Shown one piece after another: positions 28,541 to 38,044 of a stretch of 64,000 nucleotides of DNA; the stretch's first letter is position 1; each line of letters starts with the position of its first letter. Both the position numbers and the translations under genes were made by a program. The stretch is from Falsiphaeobacter marinintestinus (GTDB lineage: Bacteria > Pseudomonadota > Alphaproteobacteria > Rhodobacterales > Rhodobacteraceae): NCBI RefSeq assembly GCF_007923355.1, contig NZ_VOGO01000001.1, positions 124,001 to 188,000 on the forward strand, written 5' to 3'. Under the pieces are notes generated by a model. The model saw nothing but the letters and a program-made list of their open reading frames with translations. It did not search any database and was not told the DNA's origin.

Positions 28541-30283
28541 ATGAAAAGACTGTTTGCAGCGGTATTGCTTATCTTCACCGTCTTTGCCCCCGCCGTTTCG
28601 GCCCAGCAGGCACCTCCCGATGTGGCCTGGGTGCAGATCGAAGCCCACCCCAGCCTGACCGTGGCGCAGAACCGCGCCCGCGACTATGCCGCGCAACTGG
28701 CCGATGTGAACGGGTTCTCTCTGGGTGGGAGCTGGTACGGCATCGTTCTGGGGCCCTATACACCGGATGATGCGCGCCGGGTCTTGCAGGTCTATCGGGC
28801 CGAACGGCAGATCCCCCGAGACAGTTTTCTGGTTCAGACCCGGCAATTGGGCCAGCAGTTCTGGCCAGTCGGCGCGGATATCCTGAACCGCGGCGCGGTG
28901 ACGGCCCCGGTGCCTCAGCCCGAACCCGAGACGCAAGTTGAGGCACCGACGCCCGAACCTGCTGACGAAACACCATCGCAAGCCCGTCGCGGCGAGCAAT
29001 TGTTGACCCGGGACGAACGCAAGGACCTTCAGATCGCGCTGCAAGCCGCCGGGTTCTATAACTCGACCATCGATGGCGCCTTTGGGCGGGGCACGCGCCG
29101 TTCGATGGCGGAATGGCAGATCAATAACCAGTTTGAGCCGACGGGCATTCTGACCACGCTTCAAAGGCAGACGTTGATGGATCAGTACAATGCCCCGCTG
29201 ATCAGCGTCGGTATGCGCCGAAAGAATGACCTGAAAGCCGGGATTGGCATGGAAATGCCCGCCGACGTCGTGCGGTTTTCTCGATATGAGCCCCCGTTTG
29301 CCCACTATGATGCGGCCACAGATCTGGGCGCGCGGGTTCTTTTGATCAGCCAACCCGGTGATCAGCGCACATTGTTCGGCCTGTATGACATCATGCAAAC
29401 GCTGAAGATCGTCCCCCTTGATGGGCCGCGCGAGCGGAGCAAGGATCGCTTTACGCTTGAGGGGCGTGGCAATGGCATTGTGTCCTATACCGAAGCACGC
29501 CTGACAAAGGGCGAAATCAAGGGGTTCACATTGGTCTGGCCTCAGGGCGATGAAGCCCGCCGGACCCGTGTGCTGGCCGCGATGAAGGCCAGCTTTGACC
29601 GGCTTGATGGCGTTCTTGATCCGGCCGAAGGCGGCGACCAGCCACAAAACATCGATCTGGTTTCGGGCCTGCAGGTGCGCAAACCGAAATTTTCGCGGTC
29701 GGGATTTTTTGTGGATAAACAAGGGACAGTCGTGACAGCAGTGTCGACCGTTTCGGGGTGTACCCGGATCACGCTGGACCACGAGTATGACGCCACTCTG
29801 GTTGCATCTGATCCCACATCGGGCCTTGCGATCCTGAAACCGAAACAGGCGCTGGCCCCGATTTCGGTGGCGGGCATGCGGATCGGAAAACCCGTGCTTC
29901 AGGCCAAGGTCGCCGTGGCAGGCTATTCCTATGGCGGTGTCTTGGGGGCAGCGACACTGACGTTCGGCACGGTGGCCGATGTCAAAGGCCTGCAAGGTGA
30001 GACCAACATATCGCGACTGGATCTGACCCCCTTGCCCGGTGATGCGGGTGGCCCGGTCATGGACGAACAGGGCGGCGTGCTTGGTATGCTGGCCCCTTCC
30101 CCGGAAAACGGGCAACGGCTGCCCGACGACGTCAGCTTTCTGACCGATGCGGATACGATCCGCGATGCGCTGAGGGCCGAGGGAGTGGAGATTCAGACCA
30201 GCTTTGCTGCCCGCACGCTTGCCCCGGATGATCTGAGCCGACTGGCCACCGGCATGACCGTTCTGGTCAGTTGCTGGGACTGA
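28541..30283 (+). CDS. Exported SPOR / peptidoglycan-binding protein with a dead trypsin-like domain
   Basis: 580 residues: signal peptide (1-22), a SPOR-like region (about 28-105), a Pro/Glu-rich linker, a PG_binding_1 domain (about 168-222), a middle domain of unknown type and a C-terminal chymotrypsin-fold domain (about 385-560). In the last, the usual catalytic His is Ser402 (TAVSTVSGC), the Asp is Gly428 (DPTSGLAILKP) and the Ser is Ala502 (GDAGGP). All three are lost, so it should not cut peptides. A structural or binding role at peptidoglycan is inferred. It diverges from glyQ. Confidence 0.9.
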   Translation: MKRLFAAVLLIFTVFAPAVSAQQAPPDVAWVQIEAHPSLTVAQNRARDYAAQLADVNGFSLGGSWYGIVLGPYTPDDARRVLQVYRAERQIPRDSFLVQTRQLGQQFWPVGADILNRGAVTAPVPQPEPETQVEAPTPEPADETPSQARRGEQLLTRDERKDLQIALQAAGFYNSTIDGAFGRGTRRSMAEWQINNQFEPTGILTTLQRQTLMDQYNAPLISVGMRRKNDLKAGIGMEMPADVVRFSRYEPPFAHYDAATDLGARVLLISQPGDQRTLFGLYDIMQTLKIVPLDGPRERSKDRFTLEGRGNGIVSYTEARLTKGEIKGFTLVWPQGDEARRTRVLAAMKASFDRLDGVLDPAEGGDQPQNIDLVSGLQVRKPKFSRSGFFVDKQGTVVTAVSTVSGCTRITLDHEYDATLVASDPTSGLAILKPKQALAPISVAGMRIGKPVLQAKVAVAGYSYGGVLGAATLTFGTVADVKGLQGETNISRLDLTPLPGDAGGPVMDEQGGVLGMLAPSPENGQRLPDDVSFLTDADTIRDALRAEGVEIQTSFAARTLAPDDLSRLATGMTVLVSCWD

Positions 30284-30382
30284 AGATCACCTGACGGGTC
30301 GCGCTTTCCGGGCGCGGCCTATTCCCCTTGCGGGCAAAATCGTTAGATTGGCGCGGCTGTCTTACCCGTTTCAGGAATCGCG

Positions 30383-30826
30383 ATGCCCCGCTTCGAATAC
30401 AAAGTTGTCCCTGCCCCGTCCAAAGGCCAGAAGGCCAAAGGCGTGAAGTCACAGGAGGGCCGCTTTGCGCGGGCCATCGAAACCACACTGAACGATCTGG
30501 CCGCAGACGGATGGGAATATGTCCGTGCGGAACTGCTGCCAAGCGATGAACGCAGTGGCCTGACCGGGTCAACCGTGAACTGGCGCAACGTGCTGGTGTT
30601 CCGCCGTCAGGTCGAAACCGACATTGATGTGCTTCAGCCCAGACCGGTTCTTGCCCCTGCGCCTTTCGATGAGCCGCCCACCTTCACAGCCGATCCGCCC
30701 TTGGAAGCTGTCGAGGATTCTCCACGCCTGTCACTGGTCACGGAGGAGCCAGAAGAAGAGTACGACGATTGGGAAGATGAGTCAGAACTGGAGTACGACC
30801 CGCCCGAAGACGAGCCGCGACGCTGA
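30383..30826 (+). CDS. DUF4177 domain protein with acidic tail
   Basis: A 147-residue protein. Residues about 1-75 match DUF4177 (FEYKVVPAP at the start, GWEYVRAELLP in the middle), a small alpha/beta domain of unknown function. The tail (about 110-147) is very rich in Glu and Asp and is probably disordered. No signal peptide, so it is cytoplasmic. It converges on bolA, with the stop codons 11 bases apart. Confidence 0.85.
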   Translation: MPRFEYKVVPAPSKGQKAKGVKSQEGRFARAIETTLNDLAADGWEYVRAELLPSDERSGLTGSTVNWRNVLVFRRQVETDIDVLQPRPVLAPAPFDEPPTFTADPPLEAVEDSPRLSLVTEEPEEEYDDWEDESELEYDPPEDEPRR

Positions 30827-30837
30827 GCAACCAGCGA

Positions 30838-31095
30838 TTATTCGCCGATGTCCAGCGACAGCGCGTGAATCTTCGCCACAAGCTCGGGGCCAAGCGCCGT
30901 ATGCACGGCGCGGTGGCGCTGGATCCGGCTTTGCCCCTGAAAGGCCGAAGACCGGATCAGGACATTGAAATGGCTCTCTCCGCCCTCTTGATACCCGCCA
31001 TGGCCGCGGTGGCTTTCGCTGTCGTCAACGACCTCAAGCCTTGTTGGCGAAAAAGCGGTCTCAAGTCGGCTTTGAATTTCGTCAGTTACGCGCAT
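30838..31095 (-). CDS. bolA: BolA family protein
   Basis: An 85-residue BolA/IbaG-type protein. Relatives bind monothiol glutaredoxins and share Fe-S clusters; some affect morphology and stress responses. The family core SHFNVLIRSSAFQGQSRIQRH is present, with conserved His residues for cluster binding. The ATG at 31095 is preferred; the frame begins at a TTG nine bases earlier. It diverges from the J-domain gene, the pairing common in this family of bacteria. Confidence 0.93.
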   Translation of the reverse strand: MRVTDEIQSRLETAFSPTRLEVVDDSESHRGHGGYQEGGESHFNVLIRSSAFQGQSRIQRHRAVHTALGPELVAKIHALSLDIGE

Positions 31096-31203
31096 GTTGT
31101 CCAATTACGGCAAAAAAAATGCCGTCCCCCTCTTCTATCTGGCGACCCATAGACTAAACTCTGTCGTCCGAGTCGAGCAGGCGTTAGCAGAAAGGTCTGG
31201 GTA

Positions 31204-31827
31204 ATGGCTAAATCAGATCCCTTCGGGTTTGACATGTCGGTGTCATCCGCAAAGAAAAAGAACCCTCGTGGGCGGCGCAGCATGTCTGGTGCGTCCGAGA
31301 CATCTGTTCGGTTGTGCGATCACGAAGGATGTCAGGAACCGGGGAAATTCCGCGCGCCCAAAGCGCCCGACGTTCTGGATGATTTTTTCTGGTTCTGTCA
31401 GCAGCATGTGCGCGAGTACAATCAGACCTGGAATTTCTTCGACGGCACCACCGAGGCCGAGTTGAATGCCCAGCAAAGCAAAGACAAGGTCTGGGAACGC
31501 GAAACCAAGCCGATGGGCGATCCCGAGGCCCGCGCCTGGGCCCGTCTTGGCATCGAGGACCCGCATCAGGTTCTGGGCGGGAACGCCACACAGAACCCGG
31601 GCCGGGGTGTCACCACCGGACGCCGCCTGCCCCCGACCGAGCGCCGCGCTGTCGAGATTTTGGAAGCCAAGGATCATTGGTCAAAAGCCGACGTGCGCAA
31701 GTCGTACAAAAAGCTGATCAAGGTTCTGCACCCCGACATGAACGGCGGCGACCGCAGTCAGGAAGAACAGCTGCAAGAAGTCATGTGGGCCTGGGATCAG
31801 CTGAAAGACAGCCGCAACTTCAAATAG
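31204..31827 (+). CDS. J-domain (DnaJ-like) protein with zinc-finger-like N-terminus
   Basis: A 207-residue co-chaperone-like protein. The J domain is at the C-terminus (about 150-205) with the essential HPD at 176-178, so it should stimulate a DnaK-type chaperone. The N-terminal half carries Cys38, Cys43, Cys65 and His68, spaced like a zinc site. It lacks the Gly/Phe and substrate-binding domains of DnaJ itself. The start follows an AGAAAGG site at ordinary distance. In related genomes it is usually next to bolA and cobS; here a beta-helix gene intervenes before cobS. Confidence 0.9.
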   Translation: MAKSDPFGFDMSVSSAKKKNPRGRRSMSGASETSVRLCDHEGCQEPGKFRAPKAPDVLDDFFWFCQQHVREYNQTWNFFDGTTEAELNAQQSKDKVWERETKPMGDPEARAWARLGIEDPHQVLGGNATQNPGRGVTTGRRLPPTERRAVEILEAKDHWSKADVRKSYKKLIKVLHPDMNGGDRSQEEQLQEVMWAWDQLKDSRNFK

Positions 31828-31868
31828 CCACCCCGGGTTTTTACCTGGGCTGGTCTGGTAAATCGACT

Positions 31869-33386
31869 CTAGGCGACGTCACGGGTCGATTTGGCGGTGT
31901 GCGTTGCCAGCATATCGGTCAATCCAAGAGCATCCAGATCCTGCGCGCCCGGGTTCAGGCCGGCCGGAAACACCACATCGGGCCCATCCGCCCGCGACAG
32001 CGTCAGCGTCTCTACCGTCAAGGCCTTGAGCTCTGCGGATTTATCCAGTCTTCCGTTCCACCCTCCGAGGAAATCATGGGGATTCCTTTCAAAATCCGGA
32101 GGGACGAAAACTGCGCTTAGGCTGGCAAACCCGTCGATATCACCCTTCTCTGTCTGATAATCCTCTGGAAAGGTTGTGTCATTCGTCGCCATACCCTGAA
32201 CCTTGATCCCGTCGTGCCATGCCATTTTGTAAAACACCGGGCGCGGCTTGCCTTTTATCTTCGGATAATCGGCGTGAAAAAGGCCAATCGCGGTGTTTGC
32301 GTCCAGCCAGTGCTGCGTCGCGCCCTTCTTGGCATAGCTCGTCCGGGACAGGACCGAATTGAACGCGGAGCACAGGTTTTCCCGCGGCCTTGGTTTTTCG
32401 ATTTTGTCCGGGGACTTGAGAAATTTGAATACTTTGCCGCCCTGATTTTGCTGTCCGAGCAACCCGGGTTTGTGATCGTTCAGGATGGTGTTTGATACAA
32501 ACAGCATGTCCCGCGATGCGACGCCGTCCAGAGAAAAGGCGGCGTGAACGTTATAAAACCTGTTGTTGAAAACCCGCCAGTTCTGCGCTGCGGCTTCCGG
32601 TTCGATGGCATTGTCGCGCACAAAGGCAAAGCTGTTGTTGTAAATCGCGACATCGCAATTGCGCGACACCGACAGCCCGTTTTTTCCCCGTTTGAAACGG
32701 CCGTCACGCACATCCATCCGGATCACGTTGAACGCATGCGCCACGGCGCAGTTTCGAATTGTGACGCCCCCGTTGATGTCAAATGACCCGAACATCGCGC
32801 CGTTGAAAAAACTGGCGTCAAAATGGCCTCGCTGCGCCTTGACCTCGGGCCAGCTTACACGGCCCGACCACATGTCGTGGTCTGCATCCTGAACCCAGGT
32901 CAACGCATCCAGTGTAATCCGTTCGGTCGGGAGGTCAGTATGTTGTCGCGCATAGATAAAATACCGCCCTCCGACCGCATGACAATTCCGGATCATCACG
33001 TCAGTGCAGGACCGCATATAGATCGCCGTGGGCCAGGGATCTTCAAAGAACAAACCTTCCAGAACGATATGATTCGCCCGGATCAGCTTGAGCACCGCAT
33101 GATCGCCGTCCAAGGGCTCCATACCGCTATGACGCCCGTGATCACGTGTGGTTCCGCCGCACAGCACCGACTGGCCCGAAGAAGCCCCCCGCAGCACAAT
33201 AGGAGCCTTCGCCGTTCCGCTGACCGACAAGGTCGCCGGGATTGGAAAGCGGCCCGGCAGCAATTCTACGACATCACCGGGTCGGGCCTTGTTGATGGCC
33301 GTCTGCAAATCAAACGCCCATTCCGGGTTCTCAGAGGTTTGCCGACGAAAGACCTGAGTGCTGGGTGCGGCCAGAATATGTGCCAT
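31869..33386 (-). CDS. Right-handed parallel beta-helix protein
   Basis: A 505-residue protein whose middle (about 45-330) reads as a parallel beta-helix: repeated short strands with Asn ladders such as DVMIRNCHAVGG, VTIRNCAVAHAF and DVAIYNNSFAFV. The fold is shared by polysaccharide lyases, hydrolases and phage tail fibres; DLQTAINKARPGDVVELLPG at the start is typical of the lyase-like group. I see no diagnostic catalytic set. There is no N-terminal signal peptide, so it is cytoplasmic or leaves by another route. GGAG precedes the ATG at 33386. It lies opposite to its neighbours, between the J-protein gene and cobS. Confidence 0.88.
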   Translation of the reverse strand: MAHILAAPSTQVFRRQTSENPEWAFDLQTAINKARPGDVVELLPGRFPIPATLSVSGTAKAPIVLRGASSGQSVLCGGTTRDHGRHSGMEPLDGDHAVLKLIRANHIVLEGLFFEDPWPTAIYMRSCTDVMIRNCHAVGGRYFIYARQHTDLPTERITLDALTWVQDADHDMWSGRVSWPEVKAQRGHFDASFFNGAMFGSFDINGGVTIRNCAVAHAFNVIRMDVRDGRFKRGKNGLSVSRNCDVAIYNNSFAFVRDNAIEPEAAAQNWRVFNNRFYNVHAAFSLDGVASRDMLFVSNTILNDHKPGLLGQQNQGGKVFKFLKSPDKIEKPRPRENLCSAFNSVLSRTSYAKKGATQHWLDANTAIGLFHADYPKIKGKPRPVFYKMAWHDGIKVQGMATNDTTFPEDYQTEKGDIDGFASLSAVFVPPDFERNPHDFLGGWNGRLDKSAELKALTVETLTLSRADGPDVVFPAGLNPGAQDLDALGLTDMLATHTAKSTRDVA

Positions 33387-33447
33387 ATCGAACGTCTCCA
33401 AAGTTAATTGCGGCTGACCCAGGTCGTGTAATCCTGATCCGCCCAAT

Positions 33448-33473
33448 TTAAATGACGTAACGTTAAATGACGT
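33448..33473. repeat. Direct repeat in the beta-helix/cobS divergent region
   Basis: TTAAATGACGT occurs twice (33448-33458 and 33463-33473), with a 15-base period. It lies about 62-87 bases upstream of the beta-helix gene and in the leader side of cobS. The phasing of about one and a half helical turns suggests binding of a regulator to tandem sites, but none is identified. Confidence 0.45.
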
Positions 33474-33639
33474 CAACCCGCGTCACAAGTTTCAATTCAG
33501 TCCGGTTTAAACCTCTGCATCAGAAAACCACTTTGTGACGCAACAGCCTTGCGCGCTGCCCCTTGCCCTTCCCAGCGTAATGTTGCACCACGTGCGGGGT
33601 TCGGACCCCGACATGGGGCTAGGAAAAAGGACAGACGGC

Positions 33640-34626
33640 ATGGTTGACGGCGCGATTGATGTAAACGCAAAACCCACCGAAGAGATTTCGGTTCGCGACG
33701 TGTTCGGAATCGACACCGACATGACGGTGAAAGGTTTTGCCGAAACCAGCGAGCGCGTGCCGGCGCTTGACCCGACCTATAAGTTCGATCCTGACACAAC
33801 CCGCGCGATCCTTGCCGGGTTTTCCCATAACCGCCGCGTGATGATCCAAGGCTATCACGGCACAGGAAAATCCACGCACATCGAACAGGTCGCCGCACGG
33901 CTGAACTGGCCGACAGTGCGGGTTAACCTGGATAGCCATATCAGCCGGATCGATCTGATCGGCAAAGACGCGATCAAGTTGCGCGATGGCAAGCAGGTCA
34001 CCGAATTTCACGAAGGTATTCTGCCCTGGGCGTTGCGCAATCCGACAGCGATTGTGTTTGACGAATACGACGCGGGCCGTGCCGATGTGATGTTCGTTAT
34101 TCAGCGTGTGCTGGAGCATGACGGCAAGCTGACCTTGCTGGATCAGAACGAAATTATCACGCCGCACCCCTATTTCCGCCTGTTCGCAACCGCGAACACC
34201 GTCGGCCTGGGCGACACCACTGGTCTTTATCACGGTGTACAACAGATCAACCAGGCCCAGATGGACCGCTGGTCGCTGGTCGCGACGCTGAACTATCTGA
34301 GCCATGATGCGGAAACCATGATCGTTCTGTCGAAAGCACCGCATTACAACACCGAAAAGGGTCGCAAGACCGTTGCCCAGATGGTGACCGTCGCCGACCT
34401 GACCCGGACCGCCTTCATGAACGGTGATCTGTCGACCGTGATGAGCCCGCGGACCGTGATCAACTGGGCCCAGAACGCCGAGATCTTCCGCGATGTTGGA
34501 TACGCCTTCCGCCTGTCGTTCCTGAACAAATGTGACGAGCTTGAGCGTCAGACCGTGGCCGAGTTCTATCAGCGCTGTTTTGATGAAGAACTGCCGGAAA
34601 GCGCAGCAAGCGCCAGCTTGGGCTAA
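33640..34626 (+). CDS. cobS: Aerobic cobaltochelatase subunit CobS
   Basis: The AAA+ ATPase subunit of the CobNST complex that inserts cobalt into hydrogenobyrinic acid a,c-diamide in aerobic vitamin B12 synthesis. 328 residues. Walker A is [10 protein letters not shown] (Lys77) and Walker B is [20 protein letters not shown] near the start is the CobS N-terminal signature. The ATG at 33640 follows AAAGGAC; the upstream frame is unlike CobS. CobT is encoded 1.5 kb downstream on the same strand; the large subunit CobN is not in this window. Confidence 0.97.
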   Translation: MVDGAIDVNAKPTEEISVRDVFGIDTDMTVKGFAETSERVPALDPTYKFDPDTTRAILAGFSHNRRVMIQGYHGTGKSTHIEQVAARLNWPTVRVNLDSHISRIDLIGKDAIKLRDGKQVTEFHEGILPWALRNPTAIVFDEYDAGRADVMFVIQRVLEHDGKLTLLDQNEIITPHPYFRLFATANTVGLGDTTGLYHGVQQINQAQMDRWSLVATLNYLSHDAETMIVLSKAPHYNTEKGRKTVAQMVTVADLTRTAFMNGDLSTVMSPRTVINWAQNAEIFRDVGYAFRLSFLNKCDELERQTVAEFYQRCFDEELPESAASASLG

Positions 34627-34673
34627 CCTTCCTGCGGGTTGTCCCGATTTGGCAGCCCAAAGGGGAGAAGACC

Positions 34674-35354
34674 ATGCATATTGGCCTGATCGGCGGCATC
34701 GGCGTTGCCGCCACCATCGTGTACTACAAACGACTTACCGCCCGGATCGAAGAGCTGGGCGGTAAGGCCGATCTGACCATCGTCCATGCCGATGTTCATG
34801 AGCTGATCCGCAATAACCTGGCCGATGATCGCGAGGCGCAGGCGCAAGTCTATGCTGCGCTGATCGACAGGTTGAAGGCCGCGGGTGCCGATTGCGCAGC
34901 GATTACCTCTCTGGGCGGGCATTTCTGTTTCAATGAAACCGTGCCGCTGTCTTCCCTGCCCCTGATCTCGGCTGTGACTCCGCTGGACGATTTCTTTGCT
35001 GCCGAAGGCTTGGGAAAAGTCGGCCTGCTGGGCACCCGCGTTGTCATGCAAACGCGTCTGTACGGTCAGCTTGAACGCACCGAAGGCGTCGCACTGGATG
35101 ACGAGATCGACGCGATTGGGCAAAGCTATCAGGATATGGCTGTTGCCGGTGTGTGCTCCCCCGACCAACGGGCGCTGTTTCTGGATGCAGGACGCCGCAT
35201 GGTGGATGATCTTGGGGCCGATGCCGTGGTTCTGGCCGGTACCGATCTGAACCTTGCCTTTGACGGGCAAGATCCGGGATATCGCGTCGTTGATGCCTTG
35301 GATGTGCATGTGGACCTTCTGGCCAAGATTGCCACAGGGCGGTCGCCGGTTTGA
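34674..35354 (+). CDS. Asp/Glu racemase-superfamily protein lacking the catalytic cysteines
   Basis: A 226-residue protein with the fold pattern of aspartate/glutamate racemases: MHIGLIGGIGVAATIVYY at the start and a matching second half. Standard members use two Cys residues, one in CNT near residue 79 and one in GCTE near 189. Here these regions read ITSLGGHF and AGTDL, so neither Cys is present. It may be a hydrolase, lyase or binding protein, or use a different mechanism. GGGGAG precedes the ATG. It follows cobS by 47 bases. Confidence 0.8.
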   Translation: MHIGLIGGIGVAATIVYYKRLTARIEELGGKADLTIVHADVHELIRNNLADDREAQAQVYAALIDRLKAAGADCAAITSLGGHFCFNETVPLSSLPLISAVTPLDDFFAAEGLGKVGLLGTRVVMQTRLYGQLERTEGVALDDEIDAIGQSYQDMAVAGVCSPDQRALFLDAGRRMVDDLGADAVVLAGTDLNLAFDGQDPGYRVVDALDVHVDLLAKIATGRSPV

Positions 35355-35451
35355 AAACAGGCGCCTTGTCAGACGGATAAACCCGGCCATCCGATGCCAG
35401 CGACTTGAAAAAAACATTGGCGCTTAAGAATTATTCGCTAATGTCTACTTC

Positions 35452-35847
35452 ATGGGCAGTTTGAAAACTATTTCTCTGGGCCTTGTCCTGATTTGCGGCC
35501 TGAACGGGCCGTCGCAGGCGGTCGACAGCGCCGACCCCACGACTCGCCTGCAGTTCTTTGCCAGTTGTGCCGGAAGGTTGTCGGCCTTGATGGAGCATCA
35601 ATGGATGTTCGATGGCACGGCATCCGAGCACACGAAATCGCGGCGGGCCAATGTTCTGGAGATATTGCAGGCGATGATGCCGCCCGATGCCGGGCGATCG
35701 GTTCTGAACTGGCGGATCGACGCCAAAATGGCCCACGCCAGCCTGCTGACCCGCGCAACATTCAACGACAATGCGGCAGACGCGCAGCGCGCGGCGCAGG
35801 TTGCGACCCGCATGGTGGCTCAGTGTGACTCGGTTTTGCTGGGCTGA
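35452..35847 (+). CDS. Small exported protein, unknown function
   Basis: A 131-residue protein with a signal peptide ending about residue 23 (PSQA, then VDSAD). The mature part is mainly helical, with two cysteines (about 39 and 126) that could pair. I do not recognise the family. The ribosome site is weak. It lies between the racemase-like gene and cobT on the same strand. Confidence 0.65.
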   Translation: MGSLKTISLGLVLICGLNGPSQAVDSADPTTRLQFFASCAGRLSALMEHQWMFDGTASEHTKSRRANVLEILQAMMPPDAGRSVLNWRIDAKMAHASLLTRATFNDNAADAQRAAQVATRMVAQCDSVLLG

Positions 35848-36154
35848 TCGGACTGTCGCTGCCCAGATCGTTTCAATTTTCATGGTTTCTTAATCAGATC
35901 AGATGAACCTGCCTGACGAGGCATATGTTTTTCTGCATCAGAGCTGCGTTAACTTAAAGAGGATTCCAAGTCTGCAGGACAATCTGTGCCCCAAACGCTG
36001 ATGGCGGGTGATACGGAAAACGGCTCGTCCCGTATCACTGTGCCGCGGCACTTGATCGCTGGTATCAAAAGCAACCAAGCGAGGCTCAAAACCGTCGCGT
36101 CAGCACGTCTGTTTCGCTTGCCTCTGCCCCTTGGAGCGTGATTTAACACGGCCC
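35848..36154. other. Structured intergenic region upstream of cobT
   Basis: These 307 bases hold no convincing gene. GTGATACGG (36008-36016) and its exact complement (36030-36038) flank a 13-nt loop, followed at 36040-36051 by the 12-base palindrome GTGCCGCGGCAC. I see no B12-box and no T-tract, so neither a cobalamin riboswitch nor a simple terminator is supported. Confidence 0.5.
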
Positions 36155-38032
36155 ATGAACAAGCCCAACGATAACCCAGCCGATCCCTTCAAGAAGGCCC
36201 TCGCAGAGGCCACCAAAGTGATGGCTGACGACCCGGAACTTTCGGTCACCTACACGGTCGATCCCTCTGGGGTTTCTGGCGATGCAATGCGCCTGCCGCA
36301 AGTGTCGCGCCGGATGACCCGCGAAGAAGTTCTGCTGGCTCGTGGCACAGCCGACGCACTTGCGTTGCAGCGCAAGTATCACGACGACGGCATCCATGCG
36401 CGGTATGCGCCGCCCGGCGATCTGGCGCGGGACCTGTATGAAGCGATGGAAACAGCCCGGTGCGAGGCGATGGGCGCGCGCGACATGCCCGGCACGGCCA
36501 GCAATATCGACGTCAAAATCGCCAACGAAGCGATCCGGCGCGGGTATGACTCGTGCAAAGACACCGCCGATGCGCCGCTGCCCGTTGCGGCTGGCTATCT
36601 GATCCGCCATTTGGCCACCGGGCGCGATCTGCCCAAAGGGGCCTCCAACGTCATGGAACTGTGGCGCGGGTTCATCGAAGAACAGGCCGGCGGCACGCTG
36701 GAATCGCTGGACGACACGCTGTCCAACCAAACCGAGTTCGCCAAATTTGCCCGTCAGGTGATTTCAGATCTGGGGTATGGCGATCAACTGGGCGACGACC
36801 CCGATGCCCAGGACGAAGACCAGGACGATCAGGCCGAAGAAGACGCGGAAGAGCAGCAGGATCCCGATTCGACCGGACAGGATGATCAGGACGACAGCCA
36901 GGCCGAAGCCGACCCCGAGCAAAGCCAGGAAGATCAGCAGGATCAGTCCGAAGCCCAGGTCAGCATGGACGAACTTGCCGACGAAGAAATGTCGGAAGAA
37001 ACCGAAATGCCGGATGGTGAGGCGCCGCTGGAACCGCCCTCGCCGCCCCCCGCTTCGGAAGCCGATCCCGACTATAAGGTGTATCTGAGCGATCACGACG
37101 AAGAAGTCGCCGCTGAGGATCTTGCCGAACCCGCCGAGCTGGAACGGTTGCGGGCCTACCTTGATCAGCAACTTGAGCCGCTGAAAGGCGCCGTGTCGCG
37201 ACTGGCGAACAAATTGCAGCGCCGCCTGCAGGCGCAACAGAACCGCAGCTGGGAATTTGATCTGGAAGAAGGCACGCTTGATGCCGGACGTCTGGCCCGT
37301 GTTGTGGCGAACCCGACGACGCCGCTCAGCTTCAAGATCGAGAAAGACACCGAATTCCGCGACACCGTGGTGACCCTGCTTCTGGACAATTCCGGATCGA
37401 TGCGCGGTCGCCCGATTTCCATCGCAGCGATCTGTGCCGACGTTCTGGCCCGGACGCTGGAACGCTGCAACGTGAAGGTCGAAATCCTTGGCTTTACCAC
37501 CCGCGCCTGGAAGGGCGGTCAGGCCCGCGAGGCATGGCTGAACGAAGGTCGTCCGCAACAACCCGGGCGTCTGAACGACCTGCGCCACATCATCTATAAA
37601 TCCGCCGATTCTCCGATGCGCCGGACCCGTCAGAACCTGGGCCTGATGATGAAGGAAGGGCTTCTGAAAGAGAACATCGATGGCGAAGCTCTGGAATGGG
37701 CACACCGTCGGATGGCGGGACGCCCCGAGGCCCGCAAGATCCTGATGGTGATCTCGGATGGGGCTCCGGTGGATGATTCCACGTTGTCAGTGAACCCGGC
37801 CAATTATCTGGAAAAGCACCTGCGCGATGTGATCGCCATGGTCGAGCGCCGCAAACAGGTTGAACTGTTGGCGATCGGCATCGGACATGACGTGACCCGG
37901 TATTATGACCGGGCCGTGACGATCACTGACGTTGAGCAGTTGGCGGGTGCGATCACTGAACAGCTGGCCGCCCTGTTCGACAGCGATCCCCGCGCCCGGG
38001 CCCGGGTGATGGGAATCCGCAGGGCCAGCTGA
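36155..38032 (+). CDS. cobT: Aerobic cobaltochelatase subunit CobT
   Basis: The partner of CobS in the cobalt-inserting CobNST chelatase. 625 residues: an N-terminal CobT domain (about 1-210), a very acidic linker (about 215-320, rich in Asp, Gln and Glu) and a C-terminal von Willebrand A domain (about 400-620) with the metal-ion adhesion site DNSGSM at 411-416. This plan parallels the BchD/ChlD subunit of magnesium chelatase. The ATG at 36155 is preferred over an in-frame TTG 24 bases upstream. Two genes separate it from cobS. Confidence 0.97.
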   Translation: MNKPNDNPADPFKKALAEATKVMADDPELSVTYTVDPSGVSGDAMRLPQVSRRMTREEVLLARGTADALALQRKYHDDGIHARYAPPGDLARDLYEAMETARCEAMGARDMPGTASNIDVKIANEAIRRGYDSCKDTADAPLPVAAGYLIRHLATGRDLPKGASNVMELWRGFIEEQAGGTLESLDDTLSNQTEFAKFARQVISDLGYGDQLGDDPDAQDEDQDDQAEEDAEEQQDPDSTGQDDQDDSQAEADPEQSQEDQQDQSEAQVSMDELADEEMSEETEMPDGEAPLEPPSPPPASEADPDYKVYLSDHDEEVAAEDLAEPAELERLRAYLDQQLEPLKGAVSRLANKLQRRLQAQQNRSWEFDLEEGTLDAGRLARVVANPTTPLSFKIEKDTEFRDTVVTLLLDNSGSMRGRPISIAAICADVLARTLERCNVKVEILGFTTRAWKGGQAREAWLNEGRPQQPGRLNDLRHIIYKSADSPMRRTRQNLGLMMKEGLLKENIDGEALEWAHRRMAGRPEARKILMVISDGAPVDDSTLSVNPANYLEKHLRDVIAMVERRKQVELLAIGIGHDVTRYYDRAVTITDVEQLAGAITEQLAALFDSDPRARARVMGIRRAS

Positions 38033-38044
38033 CCGGCTGTGGGA

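Noticed and set aside
28445-30115. 556-codon open frame antisense to the pseudoprotease gene
   Set aside because: A codon-bias shadow. The plus-strand gene has a signal peptide and recognisable domains; this one has neither.
35949-36149. Cobalamin riboswitch or small gene upstream of cobT
   Set aside because: No B12-box or expected long fold is visible, and the 66-codon minus frame lacks support. Only simple stems are seen.
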